This document shows, piece after piece, positions 17,985-26,319 of a DNA stretch of 51,091 nt. Each line of letters starts with the position of its first letter. Position 1 is the first letter of the stretch. The notes below the pieces were generated by a model, which saw only the letters and a list, made by a program, of their open reading frames with translations, was not told the DNA's origin and did no database searches. A program made the translations under genes and the position numbers. The stretch covers positions 1 through 51,091 of the forward strand of contig JABABI010000051.1 in NCBI GenBank assembly GCA_014238335.1. Direction: 5' to 3'. The stretch comes from Fuerstiella sp. (GTDB lineage Bacteria > Planctomycetota > Planctomycetia > Planctomycetales > Planctomycetaceae).

Positions 17985-18941
17985 ATGGCAGAATCCCTAT
18001 CCCTCAACCATCGAGCAAACGAACTTTACCAGTCGGCCGTTGCCGTCCAGGATGTCCTGCGTCTTGTTCACACCAGGCTGGACCGAACCGAGATTCTGGA
18101 CTTCGGAGTCAACTCGACAGGAGGTCTGGCAGCAGGGCTGCACCTTGCAGAAATGTGTATGGCCGGGCTGGGCACAGTTCGACTACAGGCAGCCGGTCCG
18201 ACGATTGATCTACCGCAGGTCTTTGTCAACACTGATCACCCGCTGCAGGCGTGTCTGCTGTCTCAATATGCCGGCTGGAAAATCGCAACGGACGACTTTT
18301 TTGCAATGGGTTCAGGCCCGATGCGAGCAACGGCCGCAAGCGAAACGCTGTTTGAAGAATTCCCCGTCCGCGAAGACAGGACATGTTGTGTCGGCGTGCT
18401 CGAAGCCGGCAGCCTGCCAACACCATCGGCGATCGACCGAATGCTTGGCCAGGTCGGCGACGTTGCTCAGCTTTCCATCGCCGTGGCACCGACGGCATCA
18501 CAGGCAGGAAATGTACAGGTCGTCGCTCGATCTGTCGAAACGGCCATGCACAAGCTACACGAACTGAATTTTCCAGTCGCGACCGTCATCAGCGGAACAG
18601 GTGCAGCACCGTTGCCTCCCGTAGCAAAAAACGACCTTGCCGGTATCGGCCGTACCAATGACGCCATTCTGTACGGCAGCGTTGTCAACCTGTGGGTGGA
18701 ATGCGAGGATCAGCAGATCCAGGAAGTGGGCGCCGACACACCATCGTGCGCATCGACGTCGCACGGAAGACCGTTTCTCGAGCTGTACAAGGAGGCCAAT
18801 CACGACTTCTACGCACTCGACAAGGCTCTGTTCAGCCCCGCCGTTGTCGTCTTCCACAACCTTCGCACCGGCAACACTTTTCAGTACGGAAAACTCATGC
18901 CGAATCTGCTGAACAAGTCATTTGGAATCCAGAACACTTAG
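17985..18941 (+). CDS. mch: Methenyltetrahydromethanopterin cyclohydrolase
   Basis: This enzyme interconverts 5,10-methenyl-H4MPT and 5-formyl-H4MPT in the archaeal-type C1 pathway, which methylotrophic bacteria and planctomycetes use to oxidise or detoxify formaldehyde. The 318-aa length and the segments LDFGVNSTGGLAAGLHLAEMCMAGLG, WKIATDDFFAMGSGPMRA, VGVLEAGSLPT, ISGTGAAPLPPVAKNDLAGIGRTNDAILYG and FHNLRTGNTFQYG are characteristic of Mch. The frame is open upstream to 17844. The ATG at 17985 fits the family N-terminus (NHRANELY); the extension is Arg/Pro-rich and non-homologous. The genes further downstream on this strand (ATP-grasp, IMPase-fold, HExxH) look like companions in H4MPT metabolism, although a decayed gene now separates them. 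Other pathway genes (fae, mtdB, fhc) are not in the window. Confidence 0.95.
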   Translation: MAESLSLNHRANELYQSAVAVQDVLRLVHTRLDRTEILDFGVNSTGGLAAGLHLAEMCMAGLGTVRLQAAGPTIDLPQVFVNTDHPLQACLLSQYAGWKIATDDFFAMGSGPMRATAASETLFEEFPVREDRTCCVGVLEAGSLPTPSAIDRMLGQVGDVAQLSIAVAPTASQAGNVQVVARSVETAMHKLHELNFPVATVISGTGAAPLPPVAKNDLAGIGRTNDAILYGSVVNLWVECEDQQIQEVGADTPSCASTSHGRPFLELYKEANHDFYALDKALFSPAVVVFHNLRTGNTFQYGKLMPNLLNKSFGIQNT

Positions 18942-19695
18942 GGCGACGGGAACTCGCCGATTCGGCCCCCTGAGTCGATGCTCTCGGCCAGATTATAAAC
19001 AACTGCCTCGTCACCATTGGTTAGAACGATTCGGCTGCCCTCAGCGTGAAAACACCCGAAACGGTACAAAAAATTGTTTCGTTATGCAATGTCTGCAGTT
19101 TCTGTCCGGTTGATGCGCCCCACAAAACAGACGGTCGGGAAAGTGGCACCTCTGCCGTGGCAACGATTCGCTCCAGAGACGCCGACGATGTAATAACATG
19201 TCGCCCAGCCGGCCCGTAGGCGGCTGACGTAATACAGTCACCGCACTCCAGTTCAAACAGCTTGCTTCCATCCGTCACGCTGTGAACGCGTGCAGGGAAT
19301 GCTCCCTGGCCGAATTGCTCGGCAGACAAGCACGTGCTGGTAGTCATGGTTCGCGTCCATGGCCGCCTGTAGAGTGCTCCTGGCTTCCAGTACCGGCGTT
19401 CCCCTGGCTCCTTGAACGACAAGAGTGAGGGCAAGTCCGGGGTTATTGGGTAGTTGCAGACCGGCGTTCGTCAGATGCCGCATAAACCACACCCATCTCC
19501 CCTCGCCCAATCTCTCCCTGAAGGCGAATACTTGCCAATTCGCCTCTGATCAGGAGCAGGGTTCGCGGTCAGGTCACACGTATCAGCATGATTCTGATCA
19601 TACGAATCTGTGCCCGGAACCTGGGGAAGAGACGGCATCGTACCGCCGCTGGACTCGGAAGAGTCGTTGCGCATGCTAAAAGATTCGTCGGTCAT
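18938..19695 (-). pseudogene. Decayed Ser/Thr protein kinase-WD40 gene
   Basis: Reading leftwards, a start at 19695 (MTDESFSMRNDSSESSGG) gives the acidic N-terminal tail typical of planctomycete kinases and reaches RRIGKY. One extra base then shifts the frame to RLQGEIGRGEMGVVYAAS, the glycine-rich ATP loop of a Hanks-type kinase. The rest of the kinase is missing. The sequence jumps to NPGLALTLVVQGA (19253-19510 frame), like the conserved linker before WD40 repeats in this family. A further shift leads to CGDCITSAAYGPAGRHVITSS and VLWGASTGQKLQTL, a degenerate WD40 repeat. Another shift gives HAEGSRIVLTNGDEAVVYNLAES, ending at 18938 over the mch stop. At least three frame changes and a large internal deletion make a product implausible. 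Homology calls are from motif recognition. Confidence 0.75.
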
Positions 19696-19772
19696 GGGGC
19701 GTGCAGACTCACAGGTCAGCGATTTGAGAGGCCTATAAATATCCCAAAAACTTGTATACATCCTGTCCATAA

Positions 19773-19802
19773 GATGGCGGATTCGTATCCGAATCCGCCA
19801 TC
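19773..19802. other. Perfect 13-bp inverted repeat
   Basis: GATGGCGGATTCG (19773-19785) and CGAATCCGCCATC (19790-19802) are perfect complements with a TATC loop. No T-run follows on either strand, so intrinsic termination is unlikely. It sits about 80 bp upstream of the pseudogene start. It may be a leftover of the insertion or deletion events that decayed the gene, a REP-like unit, or a regulatory RNA stem. Confidence 0.65.
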
Positions 19803-20193
19803 CCTGTGTCTTCGGCTGCAATCAACCTAATGTTGAATACAATATTTCTCACTAATTCCCATTGATTCGGGACTCCCAACCACATTTCGCATTGAGATTT
19901 CGCAAAGCGTCCGGTCCTGTACTGCAGAAAAGAGAGTCTGCAGGGCGACACACGCATCCCTTTCGGCTCCCTCTCATAAACCGCTACGCTCAGGCACGCC
20001 ACCCAAATCAGTCGACCTATCCGAAACCAGAGGCACTGTTAATGTAACCATGTCCGTCGACTCTGTGTCGCCTGAATTCCTCCACCGGATACATGGGCGT
20101 CGTTGCAGCAAAAGTGCCATCCACCACGTTTCGGAGTAACACTTCTGAACGGAAGAAACTCAATTCAATCTGTGATATACCTATCTCGCTCAG

Positions 20194-20207
20194 TTGCCAC
20201 GTGGCAA
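20194..20207. promoter_or_regulatory. Perfect palindrome TTGCCACGTGGCAA, putative operator
   Basis: This 14-bp perfect dyad lies 21 bp before the ATP-grasp ATG and about 15 bp after a TATA-like stretch (TGTGATATAC, 20171-20180). That is where a repressor site or the transcription start would lie. The ribosome binding site (AAAAGGGA, about 20216-20223) is between it and the start. The cognate regulator is not identifiable. Confidence 0.45.
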
Positions 20208-20228
20208 ACAGGACCAAAAGGGACACAC

Positions 20229-21104
20229 ATGCGGATTGGCGTTCTTGGTAACGAAGGCAGTTGGTACGTGGAACAAATCTGCTCCGCCGCCGCCGGCGCC
20301 GGACATAGTGCAGTTGCGCTGCAGTTTCAGCACTTACGAGCCGGTGTCCGTGACAACATCAGCCATCTGCACATCGGCGAGATCGACGCGACCAGCCTTG
20401 ACGCGATCATTGTGCGCACCATGCCACCTGGTTCACTGGAACAGGTCGTCTGCCGAATGGATTTTTTGGCGGCCGTCGCTGCCACCGGTGTGCGTGTCAT
20501 CAACGACTCCAAAGCGATCGAATGCGCTGTCGACAAGTACCTGACAACTCAGAAACTGACCGCCGCCGGTGTTCGGGTCCCCGATACCATTGTCTGTGAG
20601 GACAGTGATACGGCGCTGGACGCTTTCGATCAACTGGGAGGCGACGTGGTGCTGAAACCGCTGTTTGGAGCCGAAGGACGCGGCATCATGCGAGTCGATC
20701 ATCCGGAGCTGGCGCTGCGAGCTTTCCGAACGCTGGAACGACTGCAGGCGACGATCTATCTGCAACGTTTCAATCAGGGCCCCCTGACAGATATCCGCAT
20801 CCTGCTGCTTGACGGAAAGATTGTCGGCTGCATGAAACGCTCGCCCAGAAACGGAGATTTTCGCGCAAATGCGGCCCAAAACGCTGTATGTCAGGTATGG
20901 CGGCCATCGCAGGCGGAACGCGATCTGGCACTCCAGGCCGCAGCTGTCACCGGATGCATATTCTCCGGGGTGGACCTGATGTACAACGAACATCACCAGC
21001 CAATGGTTATCGAAGTCAACGCGGTTCCGGGATGGAAAGCACTTGAAAAAGCGTGTGACGTCGACGTCCCGCGGACACTGATTCGCTGGCTCGAAAACCA
21101 ATAG
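20229..21104 (+). CDS. RimK/MptN-like ATP-grasp ligase, probable H4MPT cofactor glutamylation
   Basis: This is an ATP-grasp enzyme of 291 aa resembling RimK-type alpha-L-glutamate ligases. Members of this group in C1 gene clusters are thought to add glutamate to tetrahydromethanopterin (MptN-like). Landmarks are the N-terminal Rossmann-like MRIGVLGNEGSWYVEQI, VINDSKAIECAVDKYLTTQKL at the domain junction, and the ATP-binding segment GGDVVLKPLFGAEGRGI. The C-terminal metal site is IFSGVDLMYNEHHQPMVIEVNAVPGWKALE (Asp, Glu, Asn). The ATG at 20229 is preceded by an AAGGGA site at about 7 nt; the open frame upstream to 20103 has no such support. It is followed 29 bp later by the IMPase-fold gene, so they are probably cotranscribed. 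The exact acceptor is inference from context. Confidence 0.85.
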   Translation: MRIGVLGNEGSWYVEQICSAAAGAGHSAVALQFQHLRAGVRDNISHLHIGEIDATSLDAIIVRTMPPGSLEQVVCRMDFLAAVAATGVRVINDSKAIECAVDKYLTTQKLTAAGVRVPDTIVCEDSDTALDAFDQLGGDVVLKPLFGAEGRGIMRVDHPELALRAFRTLERLQATIYLQRFNQGPLTDIRILLLDGKIVGCMKRSPRNGDFRANAAQNAVCQVWRPSQAERDLALQAAAVTGCIFSGVDLMYNEHHQPMVIEVNAVPGWKALEKACDVDVPRTLIRWLENQ

Positions 21105-21133
21105 AGGCCGCAGAAAACAGAGGACTCAAACGC

Positions 21134-22060
21134 ATGCATGACAACCTTGACCAGATCATCACCGCGCTTGCGGATGCATTGCCGCCGGTGATGCGGTGGT
21201 GCGGCGCCGTCGCAAGGCGGCTGCGACAATTCAACATCGCTGTAGAAGGAAAGTCTTCGGGTAATTCCAATACTGATGCGCTGACTCTGGCTGATCTTTC
21301 CGTCCAGGAGATTCTGGTGGCTGCATTGCGTGATGCCGACCCAATTCTTCGCACGTGTCGAATTGAAGGAGAAGAATCCACCGGCGACATGGCGCTGTTC
21401 TCCAGCGACGCACAACTATCGATCGCGATCGATCCGATTGACGGGACAAAACAATACCGCGATCGTTCCGGTAACGGCTATTCCATCATCGTGCATCTGC
21501 ATGATGACGAAACGCCGTACTATTCACTGGTCTTTGCGCCGGAAATGGGAGAGCAGGGCACATGGGTCGAAGTTGCTCCCGATCGCCTGCGCTGCGGCGC
21601 CGATGACACGTCAGGAACGGCTCGCAAGGTGCTCGACAATTTACCCGATCTGCGAAACAACCGCAGCACCGACGGCACTGGCATCTACCTGATCGGATTC
21701 CAGACACGTGACAAGGAATGTGCGAGACTGGTGAACAGCCTGCAGCTTTCAGGCAGAACGTCTGATGAAATGAACGGCAGCATTTATCCGCTCATGGCGA
21801 CTGCAGAATACGCCGGTTCACTGATTCATTCGCCGAACATCTACGACTTCCCTGTTTCTATGCACATTGCCAGACTGCTCGGCGGCGATGCAATCTGGAC
21901 ACACAACAGAAAACCCGTTCACTATCGAGAACTGTGGATGGACAACCGGGCGGACATGCTTCGATTCCCTGGTGTTGTCGCCTGCAGTGAACACGACTGG
22001 ATAAACCAGAAACTGTGCGATCTGGCGGAAGACTGGAGCCAGATAAGATATTCGGACTGA
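21134..22060 (+). CDS. Inositol-monophosphatase-fold protein
   Basis: This is a 308-aa member of the Mg-dependent IMPase/CysQ/FBPase superfamily. The first metal motif GEES is at 79-82 and the central motif DPIDGT at 100-105, both intact, so phosphatase activity is likely. The second motif, usually WDxAAG, is altered to NIYDFPVSMHIARLLGG; Asp is kept but Trp and the Ala-Ala-Gly are lost, suggesting a different substrate. The loop between is also unlike CysQ. It lies 29 bp after the ATP-grasp gene and 9 bp before the HExxH gene, in what looks like one operon linked to mch. A role in H4MPT biosynthesis or another sugar-phosphate step is possible but not shown by sequence. Confidence 0.85.
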   Translation: MHDNLDQIITALADALPPVMRWCGAVARRLRQFNIAVEGKSSGNSNTDALTLADLSVQEILVAALRDADPILRTCRIEGEESTGDMALFSSDAQLSIAIDPIDGTKQYRDRSGNGYSIIVHLHDDETPYYSLVFAPEMGEQGTWVEVAPDRLRCGADDTSGTARKVLDNLPDLRNNRSTDGTGIYLIGFQTRDKECARLVNSLQLSGRTSDEMNGSIYPLMATAEYAGSLIHSPNIYDFPVSMHIARLLGGDAIWTHNRKPVHYRELWMDNRADMLRFPGVVACSEHDWINQKLCDLAEDWSQIRYSD

Positions 22061-22069
22061 CTGTCCGAC

Positions 22070-22738
22070 ATGAGGACTCTGAGAACCGCTGCGAATGCCG
22101 CCCACTTCCACAGCGAGGATGACGGCCATGAAAAAGCACCACGGAATCATCTTGTGAGAACCATCCAATCATCTTATTGCGATCCCCTGGAACTCATCTG
22201 GACGGAAACTGCGCGCAAATTGGGAATGACGATTGAACGAGACTCCACTGTGTTTGCGTCGTGGAGCGGGTGCGGCGTGCTGAAGATCGGTGTTCCGGAA
22301 TCGCTGGACGCCGACGATTCGCTGGCTCAGATAATTTTCCATGAAGTCTGCCATGCCCTTGTGGAAGGCCCCGAGGCGTTCCACAAACCGGACTGGGGCC
22401 TGCAGAGCGACAATCCGGCTCACCGTGTCCGCGAGCACGCCTGCCTGCGACTGCAGGCGGCTCTGGCTGGACAATTCGGTGTTCGTGAGTTGCTGGCAGC
22501 GACCACTAATTTTCGAAAATACTACGACGCGTTATCTGACGATCCGCTGCACGACGAAGCCGCCCCCGTCACACAGATCGCCCGACGCGGATGGGATCGC
22601 GCCAAAACCGGAACGTGGGCGGCGCCTTTGCAGGATGCCCTCAGGATGACGGCGTTGATCGCAGCAGCTGTCACAGCAGTCGCCCCGGAAGGTTCATTGT
22701 GGGCGCGGGCCAGCATCAGGCACGGACATCATGGATGA
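22070..22738 (+). CDS. HExxH-motif protein of the C1 gene cluster
   Basis: I do not recognise a named family. The 222-aa frame carries a zinc-protease-like signature FHEVCHALVEG with His91, Glu92 and His95, followed by PEAFHKPDWGL, where another His or Asp could complete a metal site. A Cys-containing KIGVPESLDADDSLAQI stretch precedes it. The C-terminus is Ala-rich and may be a helical tail. There is no signal peptide. It starts 9 bp after the IMPase-fold gene, so it belongs to the same operon. The first 28 residues are doubtful: the ATG at 22070 has no ribosome binding site. A GTG at 22154 overlaps the stop of a tiny 9-codon frame (22128-22157) that itself has a GAGGA site, so the true start may be 22154. 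It could be a hydrolase in cofactor synthesis or a metal-binding protein. Confidence 0.75.
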   Translation: MRTLRTAANAAHFHSEDDGHEKAPRNHLVRTIQSSYCDPLELIWTETARKLGMTIERDSTVFASWSGCGVLKIGVPESLDADDSLAQIIFHEVCHALVEGPEAFHKPDWGLQSDNPAHRVREHACLRLQAALAGQFGVRELLAATTNFRKYYDALSDDPLHDEAAPVTQIARRGWDRAKTGTWAAPLQDALRMTALIAAAVTAVAPEGSLWARASIRHGHHG

Positions 22739-22800
22739 TTGCAGATTCCGTTAACGTCTGACCAACGGTGAGCCGCGCCGACCACAAGAGCGTCAGGCGT

Positions 22801-25800
22801 TCAGCCATCACCCGAAGTTGCCGCCGGCTGCGGCAACTGGTCCGTTGTTGCCAGCCCAATGACACCGACAACCCACTGCTTTGCATCCAGCATGAGAATG
22901 AAGACCGTGGGCACAAGAAACAGCGTGAACACTGTCGACATCAGTAGGCCTCCCAGAACAACACTGCCCAGACCACGGTACAACTCACTACCGGCACCAG
23001 GGAACACAACCAGCGGCAGCAGTCCCAGCACTGTCGTAAGAGTCGTAATAAAAATGGGGCGCACTCGTGTCCTGATGCTGAGGGGAGTCGCCTCACGCGG
23101 AAGCATGGCTTCCAGATGAATATGGTTCAGTGACTGATGCACGATCAGGATGGCATTATTCACAACCGTCCCAATCAGAATAATGAAGCCCAGCATCGTC
23201 AATACGTCCAGCGCCTGAAAGACGAACAGGTTTAGAACGGTCAGACCAAGTATTCCACCGACGGCCCCCAGCGGTACGCTGAAGATAATGACAAATGGAT
23301 ACAGCCATGATTCGAACAGGGCCGCCATCAGCAGATAAGTAATCGCCAGGGCCATCAGCAGATTCCATTTCAGTGCCGCCCACGCCAGCCGAAGCTTGTC
23401 GGCCGTTCCTGACAATGTGATCAGATAACCGCCTTCGAGCATATCTGATTCGAGCAGTGGAGTCACGATGGACTGATTGATCTGCTGCATGGCATCTTCC
23501 AGCGGCATTGTCACCGGCGGAGTCACCTGAATCGTGATTGCTCGCTGCCGTTCGCGGCGGTTGATCTGTTCGGGACCGCTGCTGAGACTGACCTCCGCCA
23601 CTGCAGACAGTGGAACCAACTGACCGTTCGCTGTCGCAATTGGCAGCTCCTTCAGATCCTGCGTTCGCTGTGCAAAGGATTCGTGCCCCACAATTGTCAG
23701 ATCGATCTTGTCACCACCGGAGAAAAAATCTCCGGCGTAAGCCCCGTCAATCAACGCATCGACAGTATACCCCAGGTCGGATGCACTGATGCCCATTTCG
23801 GAAGATTGGATGAGCCGCGGTTCGATGTGAATCTCCGGCCCCGCCTGATCCAGACTGGGTCGCGGCATCGCCTGAGCTTCCGGCAGCAGTTCCTTTACGT
23901 CCTGCAGAACGTCCGCCCCGATCTCCACAAGCATATCCAGATCCGGTCCGGTAATCTCGATGTCAATAGTCCGACCACCCGTGAGTCCTCGTTCAAACAG
24001 ACTGGACTGCTTGGCAACGGCCATCGTTCCGGGAAACTGCGACCCGACTTTCTTGATCAAAGGAATCAGTTCACGCACTCGACTTGCGTCATCCGCTCGA
24101 AAGCCCATGAACACCTGTCGCCCGCGAACCACGTAAAAATAGTAATTAATAATCGGGTATTCCAGCTGCTCTGCCTCCGGACTGCCCGGGTCGGCGTTCC
24201 AATACGGTTTCAGGTCGTCCTCAATCTTCGCCCCCATGGCCATCAGTTGATCCATGTTGTAACCCGGCGGCGGAGACACACTGCAGAAGACGAAATTACG
24301 ATTGCCTGACGGCAGGTATTCGACCTTCGGCCAGAACAGGTAGCTGAGTCCGATCGAGGCTCCGACCATCACCGCGACGACAGCCAGCGACCGAATCGTT
24401 CCCTGCTGAATCCAGCGATTGACCCCGATTACAAAATCAACGCACATGGCCCCGACCGCCTGCAACATGCCAGTGAGCCACCCGCCTCTATGTTTTTCAT
24501 CAGTGCTGTTCGAGGCCCTACCCACCAAAACATTTTCTTCCGCCCGACGGTGGAACAGGCGTGACGACGCTGTTGGCACGACGGTGAATGAAATCACCAG
24601 CGACAAACCCACAGCACAGCTGATGGCCAGAGCGATATCCCGAAACAACTGTCCGGCCGTTTCTTCCACAAACAGCACCGGCACAAACACCGCGATCGTC
24701 GTCAGCGTGGAAGCAACAACAGCTCCCATCACTTCCTTTGTACCCTTGACGGACGCGTTCACCGCGTCTTCACCCGTTTCATAGCGGCGAAAAATGTTCT
24801 CCAGTACGACGACAGCGTTATCAACCAGCATGCCGACGGCAAACGCAAGTCCGGCAAGGCTGATCACGTTCAGCGACCGCCCCATCAGGCCCAGCAGCAG
24901 AAATGTACCGATAACACTGATGGGAATCGCCAGCCCCACAACCAGCGCACCACGTCCAAACCAGAATCCAGCGATGATGACCAGCGCCAGGGTCACCAGA
25001 ACATAACTCGACGAAATATAAGCCGCCGCCACCGCCGAAGCCACGATCAGCGGAACCACCAGTAGAGTCCTCCGCCCCAGATGCAGAAACAACAGCAGTA
25101 CGATCATTGTCAGTGCGCCACCGATGAAGATATTCTGCTGCACAAGTCCGATCGCCGAGTGGATGTACTCGGTTTCGTCATAGTATTGGTAGAGTTCCAG
25201 GCCGCGCTGCTTCAGCACTCCGCCGTTAAGTTCAACAGCCGCCTCACGAATTCCGTCCATGACCGACAGGACGTTGGCTCCCGAGGATCGTCGAACGGCA
25301 AGGCCGTTGCTGGAGATGCCATATCGACGAGACACGCTGTCCGTCTTCTTGAAACCGATCTTCACTTCCGCGACGTCTCTGACATAAATCGGTGCGCCGT
25401 CGCGGACGGCAAGTACCTGCTGTTTGACCTGCTCCGCGTTTCGAAACTGGCTGAGCGTACGAATGACCCACCGACGTTTTCCCTCCCAAAAATCTCCCCC
25501 TGACGTATCCTTATTCTGATTTCGCAGCGCGTTTCGAACGTCACTGACTGTCAGTTGACGTGCCGCAAGCCGATCCGGATCGACAATCACCTGAAGCTCT
25601 TCCTGCCGACCGCCATAGGTGTATGCATCAGAAACGCCTGGCACTCGTTCCAGGCGTGTTTCAATGACGTCTTCGGAAAACTTGCGCAGCTGCTGCAGAT
25701 CCAGGTCCGGTGGCAGCAAGTCCTTCAGTTCCGGGTACTGATCTCCGTGGAACTTCCACACCTGCTGCAGACGAAATACTCGCAGCCCAGTGTTCATGGC

Positions 25801-26319
25801 TTTCCGAGCGGACTCCAGATGTTGAGCCAGATCAGGATGCTGTCGCTGAAATTCCGTGATTCGCTCAAGTTCCGGTGGCCGCGCCGTCAGAACGAATCGA
25901 GCGATCGGGCTGTCCGAAACATTGGACGCCCGAATGACGGGCTCGGTCGAGTCAATGGGATACTCGCGGACCTGCTGCAACCGAGTACTGATCCGCAGCA
26001 TGGCGTCTTCAATGTCTGTACCGACGACGAATTCCAGCGTGATACGTGCCGACGAATCATGACACTCCGAGGTCATCTTGATCAGACCCTCAGTGCTCTG
26101 CAGCTGCTCCTCCTGCTCCTGAACAATTTCGCGTTCCACCTCCTGCGGACTGCCGCCAGGCCAGCGAGTCTCAATGCTGAGCACAGGGTTCTGCACTTCA
26201 GGCGCCAGCTGCTTGGGCATGCGGATCAGACAGATGGCTCCAAACATCACTGTCAGAAGCACGCCCACAGAGACTTTGACCGGGTTCCGAATAAATGATT
26301 CCACAAGCTGCATGTTCAA
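22801..26319 (-). CDS. RND efflux transporter, permease subunit (HAE-type)
   Basis: This is an inner-membrane proton-driven exporter protomer of 1172 aa, within the usual 1000-1200 range. The first helix (VKVSVGVLLTVMFGAICLI) precedes the porter region opening with WPGGSPQEVEREIVQEQEEQLQ. TM4 reads GLAFAVGMLVDNAVVVLENIFRRYE, with one acidic proton-relay residue where many family members have two (DD becomes DN, common in some subgroups). The duplicated second half has GFIILIGTVVNNAILIVHQSL. An insert at about residues 160-205 (ARPPELERITEF to KDLLPPDLDL) enlarges the first porter loop compared with AcrB. It overlaps the adaptor stop by 4 bp (ATGA), so translation is coupled. No outer-membrane channel gene lies nearby. 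Substrate is unknown. Confidence 0.95.
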   Translation of the reverse strand: MNMQLVESFIRNPVKVSVGVLLTVMFGAICLIRMPKQLAPEVQNPVLSIETRWPGGSPQEVEREIVQEQEEQLQSTEGLIKMTSECHDSSARITLEFVVGTDIEDAMLRISTRLQQVREYPIDSTEPVIRASNVSDSPIARFVLTARPPELERITEFQRQHPDLAQHLESARKAMNTGLRVFRLQQVWKFHGDQYPELKDLLPPDLDLQQLRKFSEDVIETRLERVPGVSDAYTYGGRQEELQVIVDPDRLAARQLTVSDVRNALRNQNKDTSGGDFWEGKRRWVIRTLSQFRNAEQVKQQVLAVRDGAPIYVRDVAEVKIGFKKTDSVSRRYGISSNGLAVRRSSGANVLSVMDGIREAAVELNGGVLKQRGLELYQYYDETEYIHSAIGLVQQNIFIGGALTMIVLLLFLHLGRRTLLVVPLIVASAVAAAYISSSYVLVTLALVIIAGFWFGRGALVVGLAIPISVIGTFLLLGLMGRSLNVISLAGLAFAVGMLVDNAVVVLENIFRRYETGEDAVNASVKGTKEVMGAVVASTLTTIAVFVPVLFVEETAGQLFRDIALAISCAVGLSLVISFTVVPTASSRLFHRRAEENVLVGRASNSTDEKHRGGWLTGMLQAVGAMCVDFVIGVNRWIQQGTIRSLAVVAVMVGASIGLSYLFWPKVEYLPSGNRNFVFCSVSPPPGYNMDQLMAMGAKIEDDLKPYWNADPGSPEAEQLEYPIINYYFYVVRGRQVFMGFRADDASRVRELIPLIKKVGSQFPGTMAVAKQSSLFERGLTGGRTIDIEITGPDLDMLVEIGADVLQDVKELLPEAQAMPRPSLDQAGPEIHIEPRLIQSSEMGISASDLGYTVDALIDGAYAGDFFSGGDKIDLTIVGHESFAQRTQDLKELPIATANGQLVPLSAVAEVSLSSGPEQINRRERQRAITIQVTPPVTMPLEDAMQQINQSIVTPLLESDMLEGGYLITLSGTADKLRLAWAALKWNLLMALAITYLLMAALFESWLYPFVIIFSVPLGAVGGILGLTVLNLFVFQALDVLTMLGFIILIGTVVNNAILIVHQSLNHIHLEAMLPREATPLSIRTRVRPIFITTLTTVLGLLPLVVFPGAGSELYRGLGSVVLGGLLMSTVFTLFLVPTVFILMLDAKQWVVGVIGLATTDQLPQPAATSGDG

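Larger units (their letters stand above)
19696..20228. other. Intergenic region upstream of the ATP-grasp gene
   Basis: These 533 bases lie between the start of the kinase-WD40 pseudogene and the next real gene. I find no gene. The region contains a strong hairpin (19773-19802) and, close to the ATP-grasp start, a TGTGATATAC stretch (20171-20180) that could be a -10 region, followed by a perfect 14-bp palindrome (20194-20207). Confidence 0.6.

Noticed and set aside
17839..18567. 242-codon frame overlapping mch
   Set aside because: It is a shadow frame of mch, which has clear family motifs throughout.
25555..26298. 247-codon rightward frame opposite the RND permease
   Set aside because: It is antisense to conserved permease sequence and shows no recognisable motif.
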